Assembly (NCBI GenBank): GCA_964369625.1
Contig: CAYJFC010000012.1
Location: forward strand, 1-37,891
DNA: 37,891 nucleotides
Direction of reading: 5' to 3'
Origin: CAKOSP01 sp964369625
Lineage (GTDB): Bacteria > Bacillota_I > Bacilli_A > RF39 > UBA660
Positions 29,754 to 37,763 of the stretch are shown piece after piece (position 1 is the first letter of the stretch; each line of letters starts with the position of its first letter). Below the pieces are notes generated by a model. The model saw only the letters and a list, made by a program, of their open reading frames with translations. It had not been told where the DNA came from and made no database searches. Position numbers and translations under genes: made by a program.

Positions 29754-30657
29754 TGAAGAAAAAAATATTTTAGAAAAAGTTACTAAAATAAAAGATATAG
29801 ATACATCTGCACATAATATTCGTTTAAATGGAACTTTGTATTCAAAAAAAGTTAATGATAATATAAATATAGTTAGTAAAGAAAATAATAGTGGTATAGA
29901 TATTTATGTAAAAGAAAACAGTGTAAAAGAAGTTGTATTTATTCCAGTAGTAGTATCAAGTGGTGGTTTAAATGATAAAGTGTACAATGATTTTCATATA
30001 GGTGAAAATGCTGAAGTAAGTATTTATGCAGGTTGTGGTATATTTAACTGTACTGCTTCATCATCAGAACATTCTGGGATACATAGATTTTATGTAAGTA
30101 AGAATGCTAAAGTAAAGTATTATGAAAATCATTATGGTAAAGGTCATGGTAATAAAATACTAAATCCAGTAACAGAAGTGTATTTGGAAACTGGAAGTAA
30201 ACTAGAAATGTATACAACACAAATAGAAGGTGTAAATTCAACAATTAGAACAACTAAAGGAATTGTAAAAAAAGATGCTACTTTGATTGTTAGAGAAAAT
30301 ATAAAAACACATGATGATCAAAATGCAAAAACTATTTTTGATGTTGTAATGGCAGAAGAAAATTCAAGTTGTCACTTAATATCTAGGGCAGTGGCTACTA
30401 AAAATTCAACTCAAGAATTTATTTCTAAATTAACTGGAAATGCTGCATCATATGCACATAGTGAATGTGATGCCATATTAGAAGGAAATGCTAAAGTAAT
30501 AGCCAAACCTGAAGTAATAGCAAATCATGTTGATGCAAAATTAATTCATGAAGCAACAATTGGAAAAATAGCAGGAGAGCAGCTTTTGAAACTTATGACT
30601 TTAGGACTAAGTAAAGAAGAAGCAGAAAAAATAATTATTAAAGGATTCTTAAAATAA
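29746..30657 (+). CDS. sufB: SufB/SufD-like scaffold (SmsB-type)
   Basis: A 303-aa scaffold protein, much shorter than SufB (~470) or SufD (~420) and in the range of SmsB of the minimal SUF-like system. The beta-helix core has YAGCGIFNCTASSSEHSGIHRF (95-115) with Cys97, Cys102, His109 and His113, as in archaeal and SMS-type proteins. Further conserved segments are YENHYGKGHGNKILNP and HSECDAILEGNAKVIAKPEV; the C-terminal LIHEATIGKIAGEQLLKLMTLGLSKEEA is the invariant SufB/D ending that docks SufC. One scaffold type implies a homodimer with two SufC. The operon ends at the strong terminator at 30645-30676. Confidence 0.93.
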   Translation: MNNEEKNILEKVTKIKDIDTSAHNIRLNGTLYSKKVNDNINIVSKENNSGIDIYVKENSVKEVVFIPVVVSSGGLNDKVYNDFHIGENAEVSIYAGCGIFNCTASSSEHSGIHRFYVSKNAKVKYYENHYGKGHGNKILNPVTEVYLETGSKLEMYTTQIEGVNSTIRTTKGIVKKDATLIVRENIKTHDDQNAKTIFDVVMAEENSSCHLISRAVATKNSTQEFISKLTGNAASYAHSECDAILEGNAKVIAKPEVIANHVDAKLIHEATIGKIAGEQLLKLMTLGLSKEEAEKIIIKGFLK

Positions 30658-30676
30658 ATGTTTTAAGAATTTTTTT
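30645..30676 (+). terminator. Terminator of the SUF operon
   Basis: ATTCTTAAAA (30645-30654) pairs perfectly with TTTTAAGAAT (30661-30670), loop TAAATG containing the stop codon, then Ts to 30676. Confidence 0.88.
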
Positions 30677-30677
30677 A

Positions 30678-30686
30678 TGTTATAAT
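30678..30686 (+). promoter_or_regulatory. Extended -10 promoter of the lipoprotein/YibE/F operon
   Basis: TGTTATAAT directly after the T-tract of the SUF terminator; the -35 position lies inside the hairpin. Confidence 0.55.
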
Positions 30687-30704
30687 ATTAAAGAGGTGAG
30701 GAAA

Positions 30705-31265
30705 ATGAAAAAAAATATTTTGTTATTTACATTAATTGTATTAATAAGTAGTGGCTGTGGTGAAGAAAATATAAAAAAAGAAACTGTGGATACACAGCTT
30801 ATACATTATACAGAAGCTTTGGAATTATTTGAAGAAGGAATGGAAGCTGAAGTTTTAGATATAGAAACAGGAATAACATATAGTGTGCGTAGAATAGAAG
30901 GTGGATTTGATACACTAGCAGATGTAGAAACACTTTCTTTAGATGATACTGATAAATTACTTGAAACAGCAGGAGGTGACTGGAACATAATTAGAAGAGC
31001 AGTTATAGTTACTGTTGGAGAGTTTCAAATAGCTGGATCTATTTCTCCATTTGCACATTCAGGTGATGAAAACTACGAATATGGTCAAATTATAGATAAT
31101 AGAAGTGGATCAACTGGTTCGGGTATAAACTTAGATAGTATAAGAGGAAACGGAATGACTGGAGTGGTTGATATATATTTTCATAATAGTTTGATTCCAG
31201 GAGTTAATAGAGTTGATGAAAGACATCAGGAAATGGTTTTAGAAGCATATGAATATCAGAAATAG
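30705..31265 (+). CDS. Lipoprotein with wall-associated C-terminal domain
   Basis: A 186-aa predicted lipoprotein. The signal peptide LFTLIVLISSGC ends in a lipobox with the lipidated Cys at about residue 18. The mature part resembles a domain found at the C-terminus of clostridial wall proteins: AEVLDIETGITYSVRRIEGG, TLADVETLSLDDTDKL, GGDWNIIRRAVIVTVG, then ISPFAHSG and a closing YFHNSLIPGVNRVDERHQ. In relatives the pattern is DVDTGI-W-VRR-GG--HADVEPLT--DT, and W--RRA--V. The conserved Asp and His residues suggest binding or catalysis, but the function is not known to me. The start is ATG 30705 after GAGGTGAGG; a GTG at 30696 lies in that site. Its end overlaps the YibE/F start. Confidence 0.75.
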   Translation: MKKNILLFTLIVLISSGCGEENIKKETVDTQLIHYTEALELFEEGMEAEVLDIETGITYSVRRIEGGFDTLADVETLSLDDTDKLLETAGGDWNIIRRAVIVTVGEFQIAGSISPFAHSGDENYEYGQIIDNRSGSTGSGINLDSIRGNGMTGVVDIYFHNSLIPGVNRVDERHQEMVLEAYEYQK

Positions 31266-31585
31266 AATATTTTTATTTATAATATTACTTATATTACCAA
31301 CTTTTGTTTATGCTAATGAAAATTTAAATGAAGATTTTCAAACGGATTTATATACAGCAAAAGTTGTTGAAATAATAAGTGAAAAAAATTATGATGAAAC
31401 TTTAGTTCAAACATTAAAAATAGAACTTATTAGTGAAAAATATGAAGGCATTAATGCAGAAATAAAAAATACCTTAACAGGTAATTCTAATGATATAATG
31501 CTAGATATCAATGATAAAATCAATGTTTATGCTGTTGTAATAAATGAGGATGTAGAATTTTATTTTCATAGTTACGAAAAATCAA
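31249..31585 (+). CDS. YibE/F-like membrane protein, N-terminal part (cut by gap)
   Basis: The first 112 residues of a YibE/F-type protein, truncated by the run of Ns. An N-terminal hydrophobic signal/anchor (IFLFIILLILPTFVYA) is followed by an outside beta domain, with LYTAKVVEIISEKNYDETLV and EYKYEGI-like and DKINVYAVV stretches typical of YibE/F N-termini. ATG 31249 overlaps the end of the lipoprotein gene by 17 bases. The continuation is at 31686. Confidence 0.75.
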
Positions 31586-31685
31586 NNNNNNNNNNNNNNN
31601 NNNNNNNNNNNNNNNNNNNNNNNNNNNNNNNNNNNNNNNNNNNNNNNNNNNNNNNNNNNNNNNNNNNNNNNNNNNNNNNNNNNNN
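31586..31685. other. Assembly gap (100 Ns)
   Basis: Exactly 100 Ns, the usual placeholder for a scaffold gap of unknown size. The reading frames of the YibE/F halves on either side do not match across 100 bases, as expected if the true gap length differs. Judging from the usual length of YibE/F proteins, roughly 200-300 bases may be missing. Confidence 0.98.
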
Positions 31686-32204
31686 GGTCTTTTAATAGCA
31701 GGTTTATTTGCATTTATTTTTTCTAATGTAATGCATTTAACAGGGGTAGCAAGTGAAAGTGAACAAATGCTAAATTATTTACCACTGGACATTGCATTTG
31801 ATTTTAAAGGTTTATTATTTGCTGGAATTTTAATTGGTTCTTTAGGGGCATGTATGGATGTAGCTATAGAACTTACTTCTTCTTTAATAGAAATAAAAAC
31901 TCATCAACCTAAAATAACTGATAAAAATTTAATACAATCTGGTTTTAATATTGGCAAAGATATAATGGGAACAATGGTAAATACATTAATTTTAGCTTAT
32001 ACAGGTAGTAGTTTATCATTATTATTACTTTTTGTAGGTTTTGAAAAAAGCGTTAGTGAAATTATTAATTTAGAATCAATATCTACTGAAATATTAAGGG
32101 CAATATCAGGCAGTATAGGTCTTTTATTTACAATTCCTATAACTATATTTATCTTTTTGTTAATAAATAAAAAAAAGGAGAAAAAAGTATGCGAAAAAAA
32201 ATAA
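31686..32204 (+). CDS. YibE/F-like membrane protein, C-terminal part (cut by gap)
   Basis: The last 172 residues of the YibE/F protein, open from the first base after the gap. It has four or more membrane helices and the family block GSLGACMDVAIELTSSLIEI, then a QSGFNIGKDIMGTMVNTLILAYTGSSL element, corresponding to the conserved G-MD-A-S, SG--IG-DIMGTM-NTL-LAY of YibE/F. The tail is strongly basic (INKKKEKKVCEKK). The family's function is not established; an uptake or channel role has been suggested. Its end overlaps the next gene by 16 bases. Confidence 0.85.
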   Translation, partial: GLLIAGLFAFIFSNVMHLTGVASESEQMLNYLPLDIAFDFKGLLFAGILIGSLGACMDVAIELTSSLIEIKTHQPKITDKNLIQSGFNIGKDIMGTMVNTLILAYTGSSLSLLLLFVGFEKSVSEIINLESISTEILRAISGSIGLLFTIPITIFIFLLINKKKEKKVCEKK

Positions 32205-33163
32205 TTATTGTTTGTGCAATGATAATGTTATTACCAAGTAATATATTTGCATGTCCTCATATAGATAGTACTGGTAAACCACATTTACAAACTTATAATG
32301 AAGATTATACTGAAATGACTATGATTTATCCAATGGATAAACATTTGTATATTAAAGAAGTAGTTATGTCTATTGAAAATTCACAAACTATTGCTCATGA
32401 AGATGAGTTATTAAAAGAAATATTTAGTTTTCCGGTAGTTCAAAATATGGAATCATATTACACATATTATTGGTTTTTAAATAATAATTTATCTGAGCAA
32501 CAATTTGATTCAGTGGATGTTGAAACTACTATTAAATCCTTAAATAATATGGAGATAAGTTCTGAAAACTATAAAATGACAGTAAACTTTACCAATACAT
32601 ATAGTGAGGGAATAAAGTTAGAAAATGATCTAACTCAAGAAATATATTATGATGTTATAATAGATAAAAAAACCGAAAGTGAAAAACACTTAAAATTTAT
32701 ATCTGATAACAATTTAAATATGGTATCTAGTGAAATATTAGATACTAAAATTCGTTACAATATGATAGAAACAGATGGTTATAATTATGAAAATTTATTT
32801 CAAGATATAATTGTATTAAAAGATAATATTACACTACAAATTAAAAGTGCCGAAGTTGCAAATGATGTAGTTGCAATAAACTTAATGGAAGATATTACAA
32901 GTGAAAATTTATTAGAAGTTGAAATTACGGATGATGGGTATTATAGCTTTTTAATTACTGAACCTGGCACTTACGTAGTAATAGAAAAACCTAGTGAAGA
33001 TGTTATTATAAAAGCAGATAATTTAGAAAGTAATATAACAACTAAAGATATTTTAAATATAGCTGAAGAAGAAAGTAATATGATTTATTATATAGTAGGT
33101 GGTTCGGTAATATTAATTTTAGTCATTGCTACTTATATCGTAATAAAAAGAAAAAGAAAATAG
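32189..33163 (+). CDS. Secreted protein with C-terminal membrane anchor
   Basis: A 324-aa type I membrane protein. A signal peptide (IIIVCAMIMLLPSNIFA) ends before ACPHIDSTGKPH, a His/Cys segment at the mature N-terminus that could bind metal. A large extracellular domain of about 250 residues rich in Glu, Asn and Thr has the look of beta strands (EVEITDDGYYSFLITEPGTY is Ig-like). A C-terminal helix (MIYYIVGGSVILILVIATYIV) and KRKRK end the chain. AAAGGAG precedes the ATG inside the YibE/F end, so both are translated together and probably work together. No family recognised. Confidence 0.7.
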   Translation: MRKKIIIVCAMIMLLPSNIFACPHIDSTGKPHLQTYNEDYTEMTMIYPMDKHLYIKEVVMSIENSQTIAHEDELLKEIFSFPVVQNMESYYTYYWFLNNNLSEQQFDSVDVETTIKSLNNMEISSENYKMTVNFTNTYSEGIKLENDLTQEIYYDVIIDKKTESEKHLKFISDNNLNMVSSEILDTKIRYNMIETDGYNYENLFQDIIVLKDNITLQIKSAEVANDVVAINLMEDITSENLLEVEITDDGYYSFLITEPGTYVVIEKPSEDVIIKADNLESNITTKDILNIAEEESNMIYYIVGGSVILILVIATYIVIKRKRK

Positions 33164-33184
33164 TTTTATAAAACTATTTTTTTT
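33157..33184 (+). terminator. Strong palindromic terminator
   Basis: A perfect 24-base palindrome, AAAATAGTTTTA with TAAAACTATTTT (33157-33180), then Ts to 33184. The stop codon lies in the stem. TGTTATAAT (33186-33194) follows at once as the next promoter. Confidence 0.88.
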
Positions 33185-33185
33185 A

Positions 33186-33194
33186 TGTTATAAT
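33186..33194 (+). promoter_or_regulatory. Extended -10 promoter of the HAD hydrolase gene
   Basis: TGTTATAAT immediately after the terminator T-tract; a second TATAAT-like site (near 33209) could also be used. Confidence 0.5.
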
Positions 33195-33234
33195 AAACTA
33201 CAATATTTATAATATTATATAGTGGGTGATAAAA

Positions 33235-34032
33235 ATGATTTTTGTTAACAATTTTTACAAATTAGAAAAATTTAATACAAATAATGTAGTGGCTATATTT
33301 GATTTTGATAAAACCCTTACAGATGGTTTTAGTATGGGATCGTGGGGTTTATTAATGGGTAGTGCGCAGTTACCTAAAACATTTTCAGAAGAAATGAATA
33401 GATTATATAATTATTATAGACCTATAGAAGTTGATCCTACTATATCCCTTGATGAAAAGAAAAAAATATTACCTATGTGGTGGCAAAAAAATATTGAATT
33501 GTTAATACAATATAATGTAAAAAAAGAAATGATTAAAGAGTCTATATATATAAATAAATTTATGAAATTTAGAGAAGGGGCAAAACTTTTTTTATATCAA
33601 TTATATTCATTTAATATTCCTGTAATAATATTATCTGCCGGAATAGGTAATTTTATTGAAGAATTTTTAATTAAAGAAAATTGTTATTTTGATAATATTA
33701 AAGTAATATCAAATAATTTAAAATTCGAAAATGATTTCGCTATTGGTCTTAGTAATGAATTAATACATTCACTAAATAAAAATGAAATAATTTTAGAAGA
33801 TAATATTTCTTGTGCTAGAGATAAAAATATTTTATTTGGAGACTCTTTAGGGGATTTAGATATGGTTCAAAATTCTAAAAGTGACAATACATTTAGTATA
33901 GGTTTTCACGAAGTTAAAAATAAAGACAGTTTAAAAGAATACAAACAAAATTTTGATATTGTATGTACTAAAAATACATCATATACTAGGTTATTAAAAA
34001 GAACTGATATATTAAAACATATAACTAGATAA
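33235..34032 (+). CDS. HAD phosphatase, pyrimidine 5'-nucleotidase (UMPH-1)-like
   Basis: A 265-aa cytoplasmic HAD-superfamily hydrolase. Motif I is IFDFDKTLTD with nucleophile Asp23 and Asp25. Motif II is the Ser in ILSAGIGNFIEEFLI. Motif IV is FGDSLGDLDMV. A helical cap lies between motifs I and II. SAGIG--IEE with FGDSLGDL resembles the cytosolic 5'-nucleotidase III (UMPH-1) family, which dephosphorylates UMP and CMP; the phosphoserine phosphatase-like group is the alternative. The start is ATG 33235, behind GGGTGAT; a GTG at 33226 is part of that site. It is monocistronic. A hairpin, TTTAATAT with ATATTAAA (34038-34056), follows without a clean T-tract. Confidence 0.78.
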   Translation: MIFVNNFYKLEKFNTNNVVAIFDFDKTLTDGFSMGSWGLLMGSAQLPKTFSEEMNRLYNYYRPIEVDPTISLDEKKKILPMWWQKNIELLIQYNVKKEMIKESIYINKFMKFREGAKLFLYQLYSFNIPVIILSAGIGNFIEEFLIKENCYFDNIKVISNNLKFENDFAIGLSNELIHSLNKNEIILEDNISCARDKNILFGDSLGDLDMVQNSKSDNTFSIGFHEVKNKDSLKEYKQNFDIVCTKNTSYTRLLKRTDILKHITR

Positions 34033-34037
34033 TTACT

Positions 34038-34062
34038 TTAATATTTCATATTAAATGTTTAT
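34038..34062 (+). terminator. Possible terminator of the HAD gene
   Basis: TTTAATAT and ATATTAAA form a perfect 8-bp stem with loop TTC; the following TGTTTATAATT is a poor T-tract, so termination would be weak. Confidence 0.4.
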
Positions 34063-34136
34063 AATTATTGTTTTATTACTAAGTATGTTGAATAAATATA
34101 ATAAATAAGGTAAACTATTAATATAAAGGATAGATT

Positions 34137-35192
34137 ATGAAAATAATTGCAACGTCGATAATTTTATTATGTATATTATTTATGAGTATTGGTTATGCAG
34201 CTTTAAATGTTGAATTATCAATAAGTGGTGAAGCCATTGTTCATGTACATAAAGATATTAGAATCACTAGTATTTCTATGAAAAACATTAGTAATGGAGC
34301 TAGTACATTATATACTCCAAGTTATATAGATACTACAAGTAATATAGGTGTAGTATTACCTAATAGTAATTCTGAAATTACTATTGTAATAGAAATAACA
34401 AACGATACAACGGATTATTATCATTTAGATAATATTATAGAGCAGATAAATAATAATACTGATATTAATTATGAAATTTTAAATAAAGAAATAATATATT
34501 TACAGCCCAATAGTGTTACAGAAATTGAAATAACATTTTCTTATAAAAATTATAATGATATAAATCAGAATTTAAATTTAGAATTAAATTATGTATTTGA
34601 AAAAATTACATACAAAAACCTAGATTATATAGAGTTTTCTGGAAATGAATATATAGATACTGGATTATCTAATACGGGTGATTATATATTTGAAACAGAA
34701 TTTAATCAAACAGCTCACACCGCTGGAGATGGTGGATGGATAATATCTGGAAGGACTACTGCTGCATATACATTAGGTGTATTCATAGGAAAAAGTGGTG
34801 TTTTTAATGGATATGGAGGAATTACATCAGCTAAACTACCTAATATTGCAGTTAATAGTGGGTGGCATACTTTATATTTTTCTAGAGTAAAACATACGAT
34901 AGATAATTATAATTATTCAGTTAATGGAAGGGTAATAATACCACCAGAATATGAAACAACAATTAGAATTGGTGGGGCAACAGAAGCATATGCTGGAGGA
35001 TATGATCCTAGACACTTTATAGGATATATTAAAGCTGTTAAAATAGTTAATGCCCTAAATGGTGATATTTTAAAATATTATGTTCCAGCAGAGATTATTG
35101 AAGGTGCAAATGCAGGAGAAGTAGGATACTGGGATGTGATAAATGATGTATTTTGTCCTAATGATGGAACTGGAGCATTCTTAGCGCCTTAG
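34137..35192 (+). CDS. SipW-type secreted protein with LamG-like domain, copy 1
   Basis: A 351-aa secreted protein. The signal peptide (IATSIILLCILFMSIGYAALN) is followed by VELSISGEAIV, the layout of SipW-dependent substrates. Residues about 40-155 form a beta domain (NSEITIVIEITND, YHLDNI). The C-terminal ~190 residues are a LamG/concanavalin-like jelly roll, starting with LDYIEFSGNEYIDTGL (the familiar YIESTGTQYIDTG motif of Firmicutes surface proteins), then GWHTLYFSR, RIGGATEAYAGGY, FIGYIKAVKI and a closing GYWDVINDVF. This fold usually binds sugar or protein. No sorting signal or C-terminal anchor. AAAGGAT precedes the ATG. A paralogue follows. Confidence 0.8.
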   Translation: MKIIATSIILLCILFMSIGYAALNVELSISGEAIVHVHKDIRITSISMKNISNGASTLYTPSYIDTTSNIGVVLPNSNSEITIVIEITNDTTDYYHLDNIIEQINNNTDINYEILNKEIIYLQPNSVTEIEITFSYKNYNDINQNLNLELNYVFEKITYKNLDYIEFSGNEYIDTGLSNTGDYIFETEFNQTAHTAGDGGWIISGRTTAAYTLGVFIGKSGVFNGYGGITSAKLPNIAVNSGWHTLYFSRVKHTIDNYNYSVNGRVIIPPEYETTIRIGGATEAYAGGYDPRHFIGYIKAVKIVNALNGDILKYYVPAEIIEGANAGEVGYWDVINDVFCPNDGTGAFLAP

Positions 35193-35240
35193 AATCTTTT
35201 AGTTTAATGTTCTAAAAATATTTAAAAAGAAGGTAATTAT

Positions 35241-36314
35241 ATGAAAATTAAAATGAATAATTTAAATTTATTTGTTACATTTATAATTTTTAGTGCAATT
35301 ATATTTATGTCAATTGGGTATGCCGCATTAAATACTGAATTGACTATTAGTGGAGAAGCAACAGTACTTGCATCTAAAGGAATAAAAATTACAAATATAA
35401 CCATTAAAGAAACAACAAATGGAGGATATGAAACTTATTCTTCAACTTTCTCACCGAATAGTAGTGATTTTTTTGTTACGTTACCAAATATCAATTCATC
35501 AATTACATTTTTGATTGAAGTAACAAATGATGATGATATATATTATCATTTAGATTTAATTACTGAAAATAATTTGTCGAACAGCAATATAGGTTATGAA
35601 ATAATAGATAAAGAAGCACAGTACTTTTTAGAAAATAGTATAGCGGAATTAGAAATAAAATTTTTCCATAAAAATACTTCATTAACAGATACAAATTTAA
35701 CGCTTAGCTTAGAATATCTATTTAAGGAAGTAAATTATAGAAAATTAGAATATATTAGAAGTACTGGAACACAGTGGATGTACTTAGATTTAATGAATAC
35801 TGGAGATTATATATTTGAAGATGAATTTTTAATTACTGATACAGGAACTGGAAATAATTCTGGTTCATGGATATTAGGCGGGAGAATAGACCCTAATTAT
35901 TCATTAGGGGTATTTGTAAACAACACACAAGTAATTGCTTCCTATGGTACGTCATCTCAAGTTATGACACCTAATGTTTTGGAAAATGTATGGTATGAAA
36001 TGTACTTTTCTAGAGAACGGTTAACTATCGGTGGTACAGATTATAATCTTACTGGAGAAGCAATTATACCTGAAGAAAAACAAGCTGAATTAATATTAGG
36101 AGGTAATTTACTTGCATTTGATGGTGTATCTGCAGATAATCGTAATATGCAAGGTATGAGAAAGTATTTTAAAGTTACTGATGCAACAACAGGAAATTTG
36201 CTGAAATACTATATCCCAGTAATATTAAATGATACAAATGAAATAGGCTACTGGGATGAAGTGAATGGTCAGTTTCATGCAAATAATGGTACTGGAGAAT
36301 TTTTATACCCATAA
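35241..36314 (+). CDS. SipW-type secreted protein with LamG-like domain, copy 2
   Basis: A 357-aa paralogue of the preceding gene. It has the same signal (FVTFIIFSAIIFMSIGYAALN), TELTISGEATV, a beta domain with ITFLIEVTNDDDIYYHLDL, and the LamG-like part starting LEYIRSTGTQWMYLDL, then ILGGRIDPNYSLGVFV, WYEMYFSRERL, ILGGNLLAFDG and GYWDEVNGQFHANNGTGEF. The two copies are alike in architecture but clearly diverged, so the duplication is not recent. As in copy 1 there is no anchor, so retention would need polymerisation or binding to another surface component. The signal peptidase at 12558 is the only SipW-type enzyme in the window and could process it. Confidence 0.8.
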   Translation: MKIKMNNLNLFVTFIIFSAIIFMSIGYAALNTELTISGEATVLASKGIKITNITIKETTNGGYETYSSTFSPNSSDFFVTLPNINSSITFLIEVTNDDDIYYHLDLITENNLSNSNIGYEIIDKEAQYFLENSIAELEIKFFHKNTSLTDTNLTLSLEYLFKEVNYRKLEYIRSTGTQWMYLDLMNTGDYIFEDEFLITDTGTGNNSGSWILGGRIDPNYSLGVFVNNTQVIASYGTSSQVMTPNVLENVWYEMYFSRERLTIGGTDYNLTGEAIIPEEKQAELILGGNLLAFDGVSADNRNMQGMRKYFKVTDATTGNLLKYYIPVILNDTNEIGYWDEVNGQFHANNGTGEFLYP

Positions 36315-36410
36315 TTGTAAATTAGTATGTAATGCTAAATATTTAATGTTTTTATGATGTAATATGTAGTACAATATAATTACATAAATTTAAGAAAGTG
36401 GGCGAATAAT

Positions 36411-37763
36411 ATGCAAATAACTAACGAAGAAATAGAAGCGCTAAAAAAGTATCAGGCAAATGATTATAAAATAATAAATATGCTTTTAAGAGAGGGTATT
36501 AATAGTGAACACCAATTATTTAACAAATTTCCAAAATTTTTAGAAGAAGTAAAATCATTTAATTTTACTGAATATTTTAATAATATTAAACTTATATACT
36601 CAGCAATAATAAAATATTCTATTAAGGAGAATAATAATCAAGATTGTTATAGAGGAACAAGTTTAAAAACAATAGAAGAATTAATGTCAACCGGCGCTAA
36701 CACTAGTTTTATGTCCTCTTCTACTAATAAAAGTGAAACCCTTAAATTTTCAACTAAACCTGATAAAAATGGAGAAAGAAATTTAGAAAATAGAGCATTT
36801 TGTAAAATCGAAGGTAATGTACCATTTATTGATTTAGAAAAAATTTTAGGAGGTGGCGAGGATGAGATAATTTTCGCGCCATCAAACATTAACATAAAAT
36901 TTGGTGTTGAACAAATGAATAACGCTGAACAAAATAGATACGGTAAACTATTTACTATTGAATTAAGTCCAATTGTGGTTCCTAAAAAAAGCGAAAAAGA
37001 AATTAAAAACTTAGAAATTTCTACTAAATTAAAAGCTAAAGAGATGATGAATTTATTGACTTATTTATTAGAGTTAAAGAAATATAACAATGATAGTCAT
37101 AAATTAATAATTGATAAATTATCTAAGGAATATAGCGAGTGGAAAAATCAGGTGATTGATCTTTGTTATCAAGAATTTGAAAATATTAAATCATATTTAT
37201 ATTCTCAAAATATAGAAAAAAACCAATCTGCAAATTTTTCAGAAATTTTTGAACAAGATATAATTGATTATAACAAAAACACTATAGGAAAAAGGACTGT
37301 AGTAGAAAATTACAATTATGAAAATGGAAATAAAAACATTACTACTACAGATTTATTAGAAAATGAAGATGGGGTTTATTCAATAATTTCAGAAGAAATA
37401 GGTATTGGTGACCAACTAATTCATAAAAATCAAGAAATAAAAAAATATAATAAAAATACAAAAGAAAATGAGTATTTTAAATATCAAAAAAATCCAACAA
37501 ATGAATTATTTTTCCATCAGATTAATGGGAAAATTTCAATAAAAATTTATAGAAACAGTACAGGAATAACAATAGATTATTATGGTGATAATAATCAAGT
37601 AACTGATTCATATGAATATGATATAGATGGACAACCTATATTTGGTAATCCAGATATACCTGTATTAAATGAAGAATTTATTACAAATTATATGAATGGT
37701 TATATTCCTTATTTTAATTGTTCTTCAATGGTTATTGAAAATGATAAAACAAAATCTATATAA
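36411..37763 (+). CDS. ADP-ribosyltransferase of the R-S-E class, no secretion signal
   Basis: A 450-aa protein. The catalytic domain (about 1-190) has the R-S-E set of arginine-modifying mono-ADP-ribosyltransferases: Arg81 in DCYRGTSL, the STS-like motif SFMSSST (99-105), and the ExE loop GGGEDEIIF with Glu150 and Glu152, followed by a strand with an APSNINIKF ending. A Lys/Glu-rich helical part (195-265) leads to a C-terminal region of ~180 residues made of short strands (VVENYNYENGNKNITTTDLL, GKISIKIYRNSTGITIDYYG), for which I know no family. There is no signal peptide, membrane helix or translocation domain, so it would act inside the producing cell or be exported by another route. GTGGGCGA precedes ATG 36411. 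No immunity gene is visible before the window ends. Confidence 0.82.
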   Translation: MQITNEEIEALKKYQANDYKIINMLLREGINSEHQLFNKFPKFLEEVKSFNFTEYFNNIKLIYSAIIKYSIKENNNQDCYRGTSLKTIEELMSTGANTSFMSSSTNKSETLKFSTKPDKNGERNLENRAFCKIEGNVPFIDLEKILGGGEDEIIFAPSNINIKFGVEQMNNAEQNRYGKLFTIELSPIVVPKKSEKEIKNLEISTKLKAKEMMNLLTYLLELKKYNNDSHKLIIDKLSKEYSEWKNQVIDLCYQEFENIKSYLYSQNIEKNQSANFSEIFEQDIIDYNKNTIGKRTVVENYNYENGNKNITTTDLLENEDGVYSIISEEIGIGDQLIHKNQEIKKYNKNTKENEYFKYQKNPTNELFFHQINGKISIKIYRNSTGITIDYYGDNNQVTDSYEYDIDGQPIFGNPDIPVLNEEFITNYMNGYIPYFNCSSMVIENDKTKSI

